64,000 bases of DNA. Origin: SMWC01 sp045561055 (GTDB lineage: Bacteria > Pseudomonadota > Gammaproteobacteria > Steroidobacterales > Rariloculaceae). The stretch lies in contig JBJKYL010000019.1 in assembly GCA_045561055.1 (NCBI GenBank), forward strand, positions 310,001 through 374,000. The letters are read 5' to 3'. The translations under genes and the position numbers were made by a program. Shown piece after piece: positions 26,134-34,917 of the stretch. The notes under the pieces are model-generated. The model was given only the letters and a program-made list of their open reading frames with translations. It made no database searches and had not been told where the DNA came from. How positions within the stretch are numbered: position 1 is the stretch's first letter; every line of letters starts with the position of its first letter.

Positions 26134-26970
26134 CTAGTTCTCATGCTGATCGCGTAGCACCCTAAACCGCGAGAAATGATGCTGTGCGGCCTCCCGGTTA
26201 CCCTGATGTTCATACAGGCGTGCTAGATTGTAGTGAACATCGGGTATGGTGGGATCGACCGATAGTGCGTGCTGATATGTTTCTAAAGCCTCAACAATGG
26301 CACCTTGATCCTCCAAAACTACTCCTAGATTGAAGGCCGCAATAGAGTTCGCTGGGTCGATACGGAGCGCTTCTCGATAAAGTTTCTCAGCTCGGTTATA
26401 GGCGCGGTCGTTGTGTAATAGGCGTCCTAGATTAATTCTAGCGTTGACGTGATCCGGGTTAAGATTCAGGGCTTCCGCGTACGCCGCACGGGCATCCTTT
26501 CGTGCTCCGATTTGATCGAATTCCAGTCCTATATCGAACCACTCATCGCCGGTTGTCGCTGACTCTTTTGCCTGCGGTGCAGATTCGTGGACGAGCGGTG
26601 CAACTTTCTCGGCTAGTGTAGTCACAGCGAAGTCCATAATAGTTTGTCCGGACTCAGCCTCCCAGGCAGTGTTTTGCTCCCTAACTAGCACGCGATCGCC
26701 TTCTGCAAGTACTCTTACTGAACTCAGCGGCCGGTCGGAAGGAAGTTGTTTTCGAAGAGCACGTAGTGCACGCCATAGGCGGCGACGATCCAGTTTTGCT
26801 TCGGTTAATTCTTTTGCCGCACGCAGCATCACAAGATCCTGGAATGAAAATCGATAGTGGCCGCTTGGAGTTTTTCTGGGCGAGACAAACTGGGCTCGTG
26901 CGAAAGATCGAATGCGTGCTGGATGTTCGCCCAGTAGATCTGCAACTTCTCGCGTGGAATACGCTCGCAT
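26134..26970 (-). CDS. MerR-type DNA-binding domain fused to TPR repeats
   Basis: The 278-residue product begins with a MerR-like winged helix (YSTREVADLLGEHPARIRSFAR, then GHYRFSFQDLVMLRAAKEL), typical of residues 1-70. The second half (about 140-270) is tetratricopeptide repeats with NPDHVNARINLGRLLHND, DPANSIAAFNLGVVLEDQG and DPTIPDVHYNLARLYEHQG, spaced 34 residues. The combination suggests a transcription regulator that senses or recruits another protein via the TPR domain rather than a metal. No cysteine-based metal site is seen. It is divergent from the acyl-CoA ligase gene, which it may control (inference). Confidence 0.85.
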   Translation of the reverse strand: MRAYSTREVADLLGEHPARIRSFARAQFVSPRKTPSGHYRFSFQDLVMLRAAKELTEAKLDRRRLWRALRALRKQLPSDRPLSSVRVLAEGDRVLVREQNTAWEAESGQTIMDFAVTTLAEKVAPLVHESAPQAKESATTGDEWFDIGLEFDQIGARKDARAAYAEALNLNPDHVNARINLGRLLHNDRAYNRAEKLYREALRIDPANSIAAFNLGVVLEDQGAIVEALETYQHALSVDPTIPDVHYNLARLYEHQGNREAAQHHFSRFRVLRDQHEN

Positions 26971-27075
26971 AGGCTGGCATTATTTAGCAGTCAGAAGGAT
27001 TCGTCCAGAAAATTTTTTGGACTGGATCGAGAGTTCTAGTTTACTACTTCGAAGTAGTCGCAAATGGAGAGAGTT

Positions 27076-28713
27076 GTGCTTGGTAAAATGATGACAACGC
27101 CGTTGACTATTACTGAGATCATGCGTTTTGCAGGCCGGCACTACGGAAGTAGAGAGATAGTATCGGTCACCGCGGATGAGCCACTGCACCGTTGTACCTA
27201 CAGCGATATCTTTCGTCGTGCTGCGCAGTTGGCGCACACTTTGAAGAATTTAGGTGTTCAGCCGGGTGAGCGTGTCGCGTCACTAGCCTGGAATGACTAC
27301 CGGCATCTCGAACTCTATTACGGTGTTGCTTGCGCCGGAAGTGTACTGCACACGGTTAATCCTCGGCTATTTGCCGAGCAACTTATTTATATTATTAATC
27401 ACGCTCAAGACAGGGTTCTATTTTTTGATATCGCGTTCTTGCCGCTAGTAGAATCGCTCGCTGATAAATTAACGACGGTTGAAAGCTACGTCGTATTAGC
27501 ACCTAAGGCTACTATTCCAGAAAGTAACCTCTCTACATTGCTTAGCTACGAGAGTCTGCTAGGTGCTGAAGCTACGGAATACGACTGGCCAGATCTGGAT
27601 GAGAATATGGCCCATAGTCTGTGCTATACGTCCGGGACGACTGGTAATCCGAAAGGTGTCCTAAATAGCCATCGTTCGACCGTGTTGCATGGTTATGCAT
27701 GCTGTATGACTGACGCAATGAATTTGTCCCAACGTGACACGGTCTTGCCTGTTGTGCCAATGTTTCACGTCAGTGCCTGGGGGACGCCTTATGCTTGCGC
27801 TATCGCTGGCGCCAAGATGGTTATGCCTGGGCCGAGGATGGCTGATGGCGAGACTTTGCAGAGACTTATTGAGACTGAGGATGTCACGGCCGCGCTCGGA
27901 GTACCGACTGTTTGGCTGAATCTCCTAACGTATCTTCGGGATTCTGGAAAGACCGTAAGGAGCCTTAAGCGTACCGTTGTTGGTGGTGCTGCTTGCCCGG
28001 CGAGCATCATGAACGAGTTTAGGGAGGAGCACGGAGTCGAAACAATACATGCCTGGGGAATGACGGAGATGAGTCCCATAGGAACAGTGAACTCGCCAAA
28101 GCGTGAGACGGAATCCCTATCGATGAAAGAACGAAACGCGTTACGGCTCAAGCAAGGCCGAAGCATCTTCGGTGTTGACATGAAGGTCGTCGGAGAAGGC
28201 GATCAGGAGGTACCGTGGGACGGGGAACAGTTTGGTGATCTGCGTGTTAAGGGTTGGTGGGTTTGTAGCGGTTACTATGGAGAAGAGGGTGGTAGCGACG
28301 CGCATGACGAGGACGGTTGGTTCTCAACGGGAGATGTTGCGACTATTGACTCGTTTGGCTACATGAATATTACCGATCGAACCAAGGATCTTATTAAGTC
28401 TGGAGGTGAGTGGATTAGTTCGATCGAGCTTGAGAATATAGCAGTGGCTCATCCCGACGTTGCTGAGGCAGCCGTAATAGGTATAGCCCATGAGAAATGG
28501 ACGGAACGACCGTTGCTAATCATTGTGCCTGTCGAAGGTGGGAGTCCGGACGAGGATGATTTGTTGGCGTTGTTCAAGGGCAAGGTTGCGGACTGGTGGA
28601 TCCCGGATGAGGTAGCGTTTGTTGATGAACTTCCCCATACTGCGACCGGTAAAATTTCTAAGCTAACGCTTCGTAAGCAGTTCGCGGAGTATTCCGTTCA
28701 GTCTGGCGAGTAA
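27076..28713 (+). CDS. AMP-binding acyl-CoA ligase, DmdB/medium-chain type
   Basis: Adenylate-forming ligase that activates a carboxylic acid with ATP and CoA. Core motifs: YTSGTTGNPKGVLNSHRS (P-loop), IHAWGMTEMSPIGTVN (motif with the Met-Ser-Pro), GWFSTGDVATIDSFGYM and ITDRTKDLIKSGGEWIS (hinge), and TGKISKLTLRKQF with the catalytic lysine. The closest recognisable type is the 3-methylmercaptopropionate or medium-chain CoA ligase group, so substrate is inferred loosely. GTG 27076 gives the family-like start LGKMMTTPLTI and has GGAG seven bases upstream; ATG 27064 would add four residues. It is followed by an MFS transporter gene, maybe for the same substrate. Confidence 0.87.
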   Translation: MLGKMMTTPLTITEIMRFAGRHYGSREIVSVTADEPLHRCTYSDIFRRAAQLAHTLKNLGVQPGERVASLAWNDYRHLELYYGVACAGSVLHTVNPRLFAEQLIYIINHAQDRVLFFDIAFLPLVESLADKLTTVESYVVLAPKATIPESNLSTLLSYESLLGAEATEYDWPDLDENMAHSLCYTSGTTGNPKGVLNSHRSTVLHGYACCMTDAMNLSQRDTVLPVVPMFHVSAWGTPYACAIAGAKMVMPGPRMADGETLQRLIETEDVTAALGVPTVWLNLLTYLRDSGKTVRSLKRTVVGGAACPASIMNEFREEHGVETIHAWGMTEMSPIGTVNSPKRETESLSMKERNALRLKQGRSIFGVDMKVVGEGDQEVPWDGEQFGDLRVKGWWVCSGYYGEEGGSDAHDEDGWFSTGDVATIDSFGYMNITDRTKDLIKSGGEWISSIELENIAVAHPDVAEAAVIGIAHEKWTERPLLIIVPVEGGSPDEDDLLALFKGKVADWWIPDEVAFVDELPHTATGKISKLTLRKQFAEYSVQSGE

Positions 28714-28809
28714 GCACTCGCTCCGAAGTTGGTTCCCTGAGGTTGGCGTTATTTAGCAGGCGGCCGGGGATTACCCGTGTCCGCTGCGAGTGAGCGAATG
28801 GGATATTAG

Positions 28810-30012
28810 ATGACAAACTACACGGAAGATGGCCGCGCGAAACGTAACGTTCTCGTACTGTTTTCGGCTCATGCGATTCTTGGGTCACAGATACCGATCA
28901 ATATCATTATGGGCGGTCTCGCAGGATTTGAACTTGCTGAAAACAAAGCGCTCTCTACTCTGCCCATCTCACTGATGATGCTAGTGTCGACGCTTAGCAC
29001 AGCACCGGTATCGCTATTCATGGGGCGTTTTGGCCGCCGGATCGGTTTCTTGTTCGGGACGGTAGCGGGCGCGCTAGGCGGCATGATTAGTGCGGCAGCG
29101 CTAATGCAGGGGCGCTTCGAGTTGCTTATTCTGGGTACGGCGTTCACGGGTATTTATCACTCGACTCAGGGTTATTTCCGCTTCGCAGCTGTTGATACTG
29201 CGTCTGAGAAATTCGGTCCTAAGGCCATATCTTGGGTGTTGGCCGGTGGACTTGTAGCGGCGGTTTTAGGTCCGGAGATTGTTCGCTCGACGGCGGATTA
29301 CTTCAGTCCTATACCTTACGCGGGCGCATATGCCACTGTTGTGGTACTAAACATTACTGGTTCGTTATGTTTCTTTTTTCTCGACATTCCGACACCACAG
29401 TGGCGCACAGCAGAGACCTCGTCTGCGCGCCCTCTAGGGGTTATTTTTCGCCAGCCCAAGACGCTAGTTGCGATTACTTGTGCGATGGTCACGTATTCGC
29501 TGATGTCGCTTGTTATGACATCGACTTCGCTTGCAATGCACGGGACGGGTTTTACAACGAACCATGCGGCCGATGTTGTTCGTTGGCATGTTGTTGCGAT
29601 GTTTCTTCCGAGTTTTTTTACGGGCTCATTAATTCTGCGGTTTGGCCACTTATCTGTGATGACTTTCGGTTTGATCCTGCTAGGTGTTTCCGGGATGATT
29701 GCGTTCAGTGGTACAGGGCTTGTCCATTTCTATCTAGCCCTGATCGCCCTCGGTCTGGGTTGGAACTTTGGTTTCATTGGCGCAACTAGCCTGCTCGGTA
29801 CGACGCACACGCAGGAGGAACGCTCGAAGGTTCAGGGACTAAATGACTTCCTCGTCTTTGGGCTAGTAACCGTTGCGTCTTTCAGTTCGGGCGCGCTGCT
29901 GTATGGTTATGGTTGGGCGACTGTGCAGCTCGCGATGGTTCCGGTGCTGGCATTGGCGTTTACGGCCTTGCTCTGGCTCACAGTAAGTTCGCGCCGCCGA
30001 CATGTTGTGTAA
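28810..30012 (+). CDS. MFS transporter
   Basis: Twelve-span secondary transporter of 400 residues. The loop after TM2 has FMGRFGRRIGFLFGT, the classic MFS signature motif; TM segments such as PISLMMLVSTLSTAPVS and LYLTVS-type hydrophobic blocks follow throughout. The second half contains the GLGWNFGFIGATSLLG block (TM10) and ends SSRRRHVV. The transport substrate cannot be read from the sequence. It lies 96 bases behind the acyl-CoA ligase gene in the same direction. Confidence 0.87.
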   Translation: MTNYTEDGRAKRNVLVLFSAHAILGSQIPINIIMGGLAGFELAENKALSTLPISLMMLVSTLSTAPVSLFMGRFGRRIGFLFGTVAGALGGMISAAALMQGRFELLILGTAFTGIYHSTQGYFRFAAVDTASEKFGPKAISWVLAGGLVAAVLGPEIVRSTADYFSPIPYAGAYATVVVLNITGSLCFFFLDIPTPQWRTAETSSARPLGVIFRQPKTLVAITCAMVTYSLMSLVMTSTSLAMHGTGFTTNHAADVVRWHVVAMFLPSFFTGSLILRFGHLSVMTFGLILLGVSGMIAFSGTGLVHFYLALIALGLGWNFGFIGATSLLGTTHTQEERSKVQGLNDFLVFGLVTVASFSSGALLYGYGWATVQLAMVPVLALAFTALLWLTVSSRRRHVV

Positions 30013-30323
30013 GACAGCAGGGGAAAAACAGACTAGGCTCTTTTGTGATCTCGATTATGGACGTCAGCAAAGCAGTAATCGCGGCTGGTCGCCGGATTCT
30101 GGACCAGCACCAGGATGTTCGATGGAGCTGCGATTGCAGAGAGACAAATTATTTTCTCCGTTGTCGTTGAAGTTGGCGATATTGATATCGAGCACGTTCC
30201 CGTTAGCTGGTCCGTTAAGAACGCTTGCTGTGGTCGCAACTCATAATTGGCTTCGGCCATCGTTCAGCAGCATGTGATAGTTACCGGCGCCTCCGCCTTG
30301 CGATAGATAATGGTGTAAACGCT
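30013..30323. other. Intergenic region, possible decayed coding remnant
   Basis: 311 bases between the MFS gene and the convergent PTP-like gene. Two short stretches in different plus-strand frames look protein-like: DVSKAVIAAGRRILDQHQD at about 30059-30115 and IIFSVVVEVGDIDIEHVPV at about 30147-30203, the latter ending in a stop near 30244. They do not join into one frame without a shift and I recognise neither; they may be a decayed gene or chance. Confidence 0.25.
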
Positions 30324-30872
30324 TCAGTCGAATATGACAGAATCGATATTGTGCCGCTCAAGAACCATCTTACCGAATCGGACCCATTGGTCCTCGACGA
30401 TCCGCCTTGGTACCCAAACCTTTTCCATTGCTACAAACGCTTCGTCGATCGGAACCTTCTTATGAATGACCCGATAGAGGAAAGTGAATATTGAGGCTCG
30501 CTTATTTACTTGGCAGTGGACTAAAACCTGGCGTTCGTCGGATTCGTTCATTATGCCGCTGAATAATGCAAAATCAGCGTAGTTTGGGTTTAACCAGTCG
30601 ACGGGGATGTTGACGTAGGTAATACCCTTCTCGGTGACGAGCTGCCCCTCGTTTCCGATGGATCCCAGACTCGTTGGTGGTGCGAGATTGATCACCATCT
30701 CAAAGCCGTGATCCGCAAGGCCTATGAGTCGCTCTCTCGGTGGCTGCCCAGCTGTATGCAGCTGATTATTAATAACCACATGATTGACGGCAAGTTCATC
30801 CTGCTGGGCGATGCTAACGCCTGGTATGACGAGGCTGACGACGAGTACTAGGAAGATTTTGTGCCAATACAT
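30324..30872 (-). CDS. Exported protein-tyrosine-phosphatase-like protein
   Basis: A 182-residue protein with a signal peptide (IFLVLVVSLVIPGVSIAQ), so presumably periplasmic. The body resembles the small dual-specificity/beta-lactamase-hydrolase-type phosphatases: LHTAGQPPRERLIGLADHGF, VINLAPPTS and the active-site-like VHCQVNKRAS. The latter is odd, because a normal PTP loop is HC-x5-R while here only four residues separate Cys and Arg. It may still be active in this subfamily or may be a ligand-binding relative. AGAGGA precedes the ATG. It follows the TPR gene by 16 bases in the same direction. Confidence 0.7.
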   Translation of the reverse strand: MYWHKIFLVLVVSLVIPGVSIAQQDELAVNHVVINNQLHTAGQPPRERLIGLADHGFEMVINLAPPTSLGSIGNEGQLVTEKGITYVNIPVDWLNPNYADFALFSGIMNESDERQVLVHCQVNKRASIFTFLYRVIHKKVPIDEAFVAMEKVWVPRRIVEDQWVRFGKMVLERHNIDSVIFD

Positions 30873-30887
30873 AACGTTCCTCTCGTT

Positions 30888-32462
30888 TTATTCTTGGACT
30901 TGGTCGCTGAGCTGGAGATATTTTTGAGCTTCCTGCAAGCCGCTGAAGGCTTTTCTACCGTGCCAGATTTCCGTAAGTTTCCGGTATTGCTTAGTAGCTC
31001 CTTCGGTATCGCCTATCTGATCGAAAGCACGCGCGAGGCCAAGCAATGAACGCGGCCGGTTTGGCATACGTAGTAAAGACATTTCGAATTTTGCGATCGC
31101 GTCGGCGGGACGGTTTAGTGTCAGCAGCAGTTCGCCATAGAGTTCGAATGGTGGTTTGACGGGATCCGCTGAGCCGTTTGGTGGCCGAATAGTTGCAAGA
31201 ATCTCTAGAGCCTCGTCCATCATTTGGACCGCCTCGTTCGGATTCCCGCGCGCGGCCTGAATCGAGGCCGACACTTCCTTGTGCATAATCCTTTCCCATC
31301 GATTTTCTAATGTGTTTTCGGTTAAAGAGATGCGATCGCGCAAGTACCTTTCAGCTTGCTCGGCTATAGACAGATTGCCGGTCTTAACGGCGCTTAATCC
31401 GGTTGACAAAAGAATGTGTGGTGAGGTTCCAGCAGTGATTGGGTCAACGTCCCATTGTTCGGTTTCGACGATGTAACGTGCTCGAGTAAGCGGAAGGGTA
31501 GAAACCGCACGATCTTGGAGGTTACTTTTCTCGGCAACCATTTCCAATCGCTCCATCCATAATCTAGCTTTCTCGTAATCGCCACGTTGCAGATCGCCGT
31601 ACTGAGCCCAGTCAAGCGCATGAACGGTATCAGCAACACTGTCGCCTGGTTGCCATAAATCTTGCGCTGCCTCGTACGCGGACTGGTTGTGGTCTGAAAC
31701 GTAATCCCACATACCGTGCTGAATAAATATATGAGTAGGCATATGTCTAGCGTGAGCGACCGCGGGCGCGATTTCGGCGAATGCGTGGGCTGCTTCGAGT
31801 GCGAGGGGGGCATGCAGAGGATCGTCGAACGCGTGAATCGCGTAATGCGCTGCACCTGGGTGATTCTTATTTTTGTTGAATACATTGAGGGCGATAGCGC
31901 CACCTTTAATTTCGAGCCTTAGGCTGTCGTCGTTCATTGCGCGTGCGCCGCTCAAGAGCGAGAGGGAATAAAATGACGCTACTTCATCATCATTGGGGTA
32001 CTGCTCGTACAGGCGCCCCATTGCTTCCATGTATGCAATACGTCGGCTGCGCCAGTCCCCATCGCCCCATAGGTCTTCGACGGCTTCAAGAAAACCCCGT
32101 TCTCTAGCGGTTAGGGCTTTCGCTAATCGTTCTTCGCGGGTGGCACCGAGTCGCGCAAGCACGGCCCGAGGGGTTTCTGCGTCACGTTCAATCTGTAGCG
32201 GGTGGTTATAGTTCAGAGTCTCGCCCCAGTATGCGAGCGCAAAATCGGGATCGAGTGTCTGCGCGGCTTGGAATTGCTCGATCGCTTGCTTCCAACCGAA
32301 GCTATGCAGAATTGCCACGCCCCGGAGAAAATGTTCTTGTGCTTCACCCGTCGCCGAAGTTGGAAAATTGAGTGATCCAACATCCTGAAACTGTGCATTG
32401 GATTGCAGGCTTATAGTTGTCGTGAGACTTAATGCGGCGAGCAGCGGAACGATGGTTCTCAC
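30888..32462 (-). CDS. Exported tetratricopeptide repeat protein
   Basis: A 524-residue protein with a signal peptide (IVPLLAALSLTTTISLQSNA), beginning at GTG 32462 behind GAGGAG, a good ribosome site. Helical TPR-like repeats occur throughout: AIEQFQAAQTLDPDFALAYWGE near the N-terminus, and ADAIAKFEMSLLRMPNRPRSLLGLARAFDQ at the C-terminus, quoted by its start. Characteristic His-rich patches (HARHMPTHIFIQHGMWDY) suggest a family of uncharacterised exported TPR proteins. No catalytic domain is visible. It sits upstream of the PTP-like gene and probably shares its transcript. Confidence 0.78.
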   Translation of the reverse strand: MRTIVPLLAALSLTTTISLQSNAQFQDVGSLNFPTSATGEAQEHFLRGVAILHSFGWKQAIEQFQAAQTLDPDFALAYWGETLNYNHPLQIERDAETPRAVLARLGATREERLAKALTARERGFLEAVEDLWGDGDWRSRRIAYMEAMGRLYEQYPNDDEVASFYSLSLLSGARAMNDDSLRLEIKGGAIALNVFNKNKNHPGAAHYAIHAFDDPLHAPLALEAAHAFAEIAPAVAHARHMPTHIFIQHGMWDYVSDHNQSAYEAAQDLWQPGDSVADTVHALDWAQYGDLQRGDYEKARLWMERLEMVAEKSNLQDRAVSTLPLTRARYIVETEQWDVDPITAGTSPHILLSTGLSAVKTGNLSIAEQAERYLRDRISLTENTLENRWERIMHKEVSASIQAARGNPNEAVQMMDEALEILATIRPPNGSADPVKPPFELYGELLLTLNRPADAIAKFEMSLLRMPNRPRSLLGLARAFDQIGDTEGATKQYRKLTEIWHGRKAFSGLQEAQKYLQLSDQVQE

Positions 32463-32712
32463 AATTTTCTCCTCGGAAATATTACCGGCTAGCGAACAGG
32501 GTTACATTGATGAAGAATCTATCAGATCCTAGGCCCGAACACAGGTCAGATACTGTTTTAATGAGCTACTTCCTGTGGTTTTAAAATCATTTTCACAGCT
32601 TGCTGTTATCGACAGTCGCAGTTTGCCAGTGTCGTTTGGATGTGCGATGTTTTTTTTGGTTTCGTAATGGGGACAGCCTGTACCGATTTTTGCATGAGTC
32701 ATCGTTATTGAG

Positions 32713-33621
32713 TTAATTCGAGCGGTTAAGAATGTAATCGGAGGCCCGTTGCAATATGGCTGCACGCGATCCAAGTTCAGCCAGATTCTCCATCGCCCGA
32801 TCGCATATCTTGGCGGCCCGGCGTTCGGCGCCGTCAATACCAAATAGGGAAGGATAGGTTGATTTCTTATTCCGCCGGTCCGAATCGGTATTTTTACCTA
32901 TTGTTTCCGTATCTTCCTTTGCTTCTAGCAGATCATCCCGGATTTGAAATAGGAGTCCGATATCGCGACCGAATTTGTCGAGTCTGGTTATATCCGCCAC
33001 CGATTCGGTGGAAAGCTCGCAAGGCATCATTATAGAGGCTCGAATTAACTCGCCGGTCTTGCGACGATGAATATTCTCAAGAGCAATTTCATCGATTTTC
33101 GTACCTTCCGCTTCGATGTCGAGCATCTGACCACCCACCATACCTGAAGGACCGATTGCTAACGCTAGCCGGGATATGATTTGCACCAGTGCCTTAGGGT
33201 GGGTAGCTAGTAAAGGGTCCTGTGTGATGACGCTGAACGCCAGTGCCTGTAGAGAATCTCCAGCTAGGATTGCTGTTGCTTCGTTGAATACGCGATGTGT
33301 TGTCGGTCGGCCACGCCTTATATCGTCATTGTCCATGCTTGGTAAGTCGTCGTGTATTAACGAGTATGCATGTATGAGTTCGACCGCGGCGGCGATCGGA
33401 TCTAAGAGATTTTCGTCGAGACCGAGGGCTTCGCCGCTTGCGTAGACTAGTAGCGGCCGAATACGCTTCCCGCCACCGAGGACCGAATATTCCATTGCCT
33501 CTCTAAGAGGTTGAGGGGCATTGCTACAGTCTTTTATAATCAGATTGAGTTTGCTATTCACTCTCGCACGGTAATGTTCTAGTTTTTCCGTAAAAGTCTG
33601 TTTCGGGGATCGTGATATCAT
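32713..33621 (-). CDS. ispA: Short-chain polyprenyl (farnesyl/geranylgeranyl) diphosphate synthase
   Basis: Condenses dimethylallyl-PP with isopentenyl-PP to farnesyl-PP or a near length. The 302-residue length fits IspA. First Asp-rich motif LIHDDLPSMDND, GKRIRPLLVYASGEALG upstream, KTGELIRASIMMPCEL, and the second Asp-rich motif FQIRDDLLEAKED are all present. The DDx4D first motif is of the bacterial farnesyl-PP type; the chain length is not proven. It is divergent from the squalene/phytoene synthase gene, 67 bases apart, so the enzyme supplies the substrate of its neighbour. ispA here completes the mevalonate cluster. Confidence 0.9.
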   Translation of the reverse strand: MISRSPKQTFTEKLEHYRARVNSKLNLIIKDCSNAPQPLREAMEYSVLGGGKRIRPLLVYASGEALGLDENLLDPIAAAVELIHAYSLIHDDLPSMDNDDIRRGRPTTHRVFNEATAILAGDSLQALAFSVITQDPLLATHPKALVQIISRLALAIGPSGMVGGQMLDIEAEGTKIDEIALENIHRRKTGELIRASIMMPCELSTESVADITRLDKFGRDIGLLFQIRDDLLEAKEDTETIGKNTDSDRRNKKSTYPSLFGIDGAERRAAKICDRAMENLAELGSRAAILQRASDYILNRSN

Positions 33622-33688
33622 AGGAGCTCATCCTAACACTTAAACGGCGCCATCAGTCTGCGTGCTGTGAAGCTAAAGAGAGAGCCGT

Positions 33689-34711
33689 CTGATCGCTGAT
33701 TTCCTGACAGATCTCGAATACCAGCGGCGGCTGCTCCCAAGTGTATCGCGTACGTTTGCGTTAACCATTCCTGTCCTTCCTGAGCGTCTCGCTCAAGTCG
33801 TTGCGAACGCATATCTAGTCTGCCGTCTTGCCGATACTATTGAGGACGATGTCCAGTTAGATCAAGCTCGGAAATTGGAATTTCATCAACGACTTGTGGC
33901 TATTGTTAGAGGTAAGGAATCGGCCGAAGCTTTTGCCACGGAGTTATTACCACTGTTGTCCTCTCGAACGTCAGCAAATGAGAGAGAACTTGTGGTAGGG
34001 ACAGCGAGTTTAGTCAGGGTCATGGAGACGTTTTCAGTTGCTGAACGGCTAGCGCTCACTCGTTGCGTTGGCACCATGTGTGCTGGGATGCCTAAATTTC
34101 AACGACGTAAGAGTTTACGTGGTTTCAAGAACCTAGAGGAGATGAATGATTACTGCTATGTCGTCGCGGGCGTTGTTGGCGAGATGCTTACTGAATTGTT
34201 TTGTGCTCATTGTTCAAAGTTACAGCCGCTAAGGGAAGAGATGATGTATCTGGCCGTTTCCTTCGGTCAGGGCCTCCAGATGACTAATATTCTTAAGGAT
34301 ATTTGGGACGATAGGCAAGCAAACACCTGCTGGTTGCCTCGATCAGTATTTAGAGGCAACGACTTCGATATAGAGCGGCTAGATAAATTTCATGACAGTG
34401 ATTCTTTTCGTGTCGGCTTGCAGGAATTAATAGGAATTGCTCACCACCATCTCCGTAGTGCGCTGGAGTATACGAGTTTTATTCCGCCCAAAGAGTCAGG
34501 GATGCGCAAATTTTGCTTACGGGCAATCGGTCTCGCCATACTCACACTCCGAAAAATCCACTCGCGTCCAGGTTTTACTAATAGTCAGCGCGTAAGAATC
34601 TCACGCCGCAGTGTTAGGGCGACGATTTTCGTAACCGATGTGACGTTCAGTAGCGATCGCGCATTAAGAATGCTTTTTTCGCTAGCCGCGAAAGGTTTAC
34701 CGCTCCACTAG
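33689..34711 (+). CDS. Squalene/phytoene synthase family protein, non-ATG start
   Basis: Head-to-head prenyl synthase joining two farnesyl- or geranylgeranyl-PP units. The frame opens after TAA 33674 and contains no ATG, GTG or TTG before the conserved LLPSVSRTFALTIPVLPERL (from about 33731), so the likely start is CTG 33689 or 33704, with AGAGAG upstream. Motifs: first Asp motif CRLADTIEDDVQLD, and second VSFGQGLQMTNILKDIWDD. It has the usual length (about 340). Squalene versus phytoene production cannot be decided. The next gene begins 206 bases downstream with the mevalonate genes in the same direction. A standard caller would start it at an internal TTG at 33875 and lose the first Asp motif. 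Confidence 0.82.
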   Translation: MIADFLTDLEYQRRLLPSVSRTFALTIPVLPERLAQVVANAYLVCRLADTIEDDVQLDQARKLEFHQRLVAIVRGKESAEAFATELLPLLSSRTSANERELVVGTASLVRVMETFSVAERLALTRCVGTMCAGMPKFQRRKSLRGFKNLEEMNDYCYVVAGVVGEMLTELFCAHCSKLQPLREEMMYLAVSFGQGLQMTNILKDIWDDRQANTCWLPRSVFRGNDFDIERLDKFHDSDSFRVGLQELIGIAHHHLRSALEYTSFIPPKESGMRKFCLRAIGLAILTLRKIHSRPGFTNSQRVRISRRSVRATIFVTDVTFSSDRALRMLFSLAAKGLPLH

Positions 34712-34917
34712 AGCAAGTCTAATCGGTGCTAAACTATGGGAGATTCGGAAATTTTCACAGTGCCGTGCACAACGATGCAGGACTCATTCCCGAAAAAGTT
34801 TCACAGTCTGGTTAAAGAAATTAGCGCTGATCTCCGAAAGACGTACTTATCGCTGCAATCGACTAGTTTCAATGGCGCGACTACCTCTAGTCTTAAGGGT
34901 TCCTGTAGTCTTGCAAC

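Noticed and set aside
33875..34711. Squalene/phytoene synthase starting at TTG 33875
   Set aside because: Conserved family sequence including the first Asp motif continues upstream in the same frame to about 33700.
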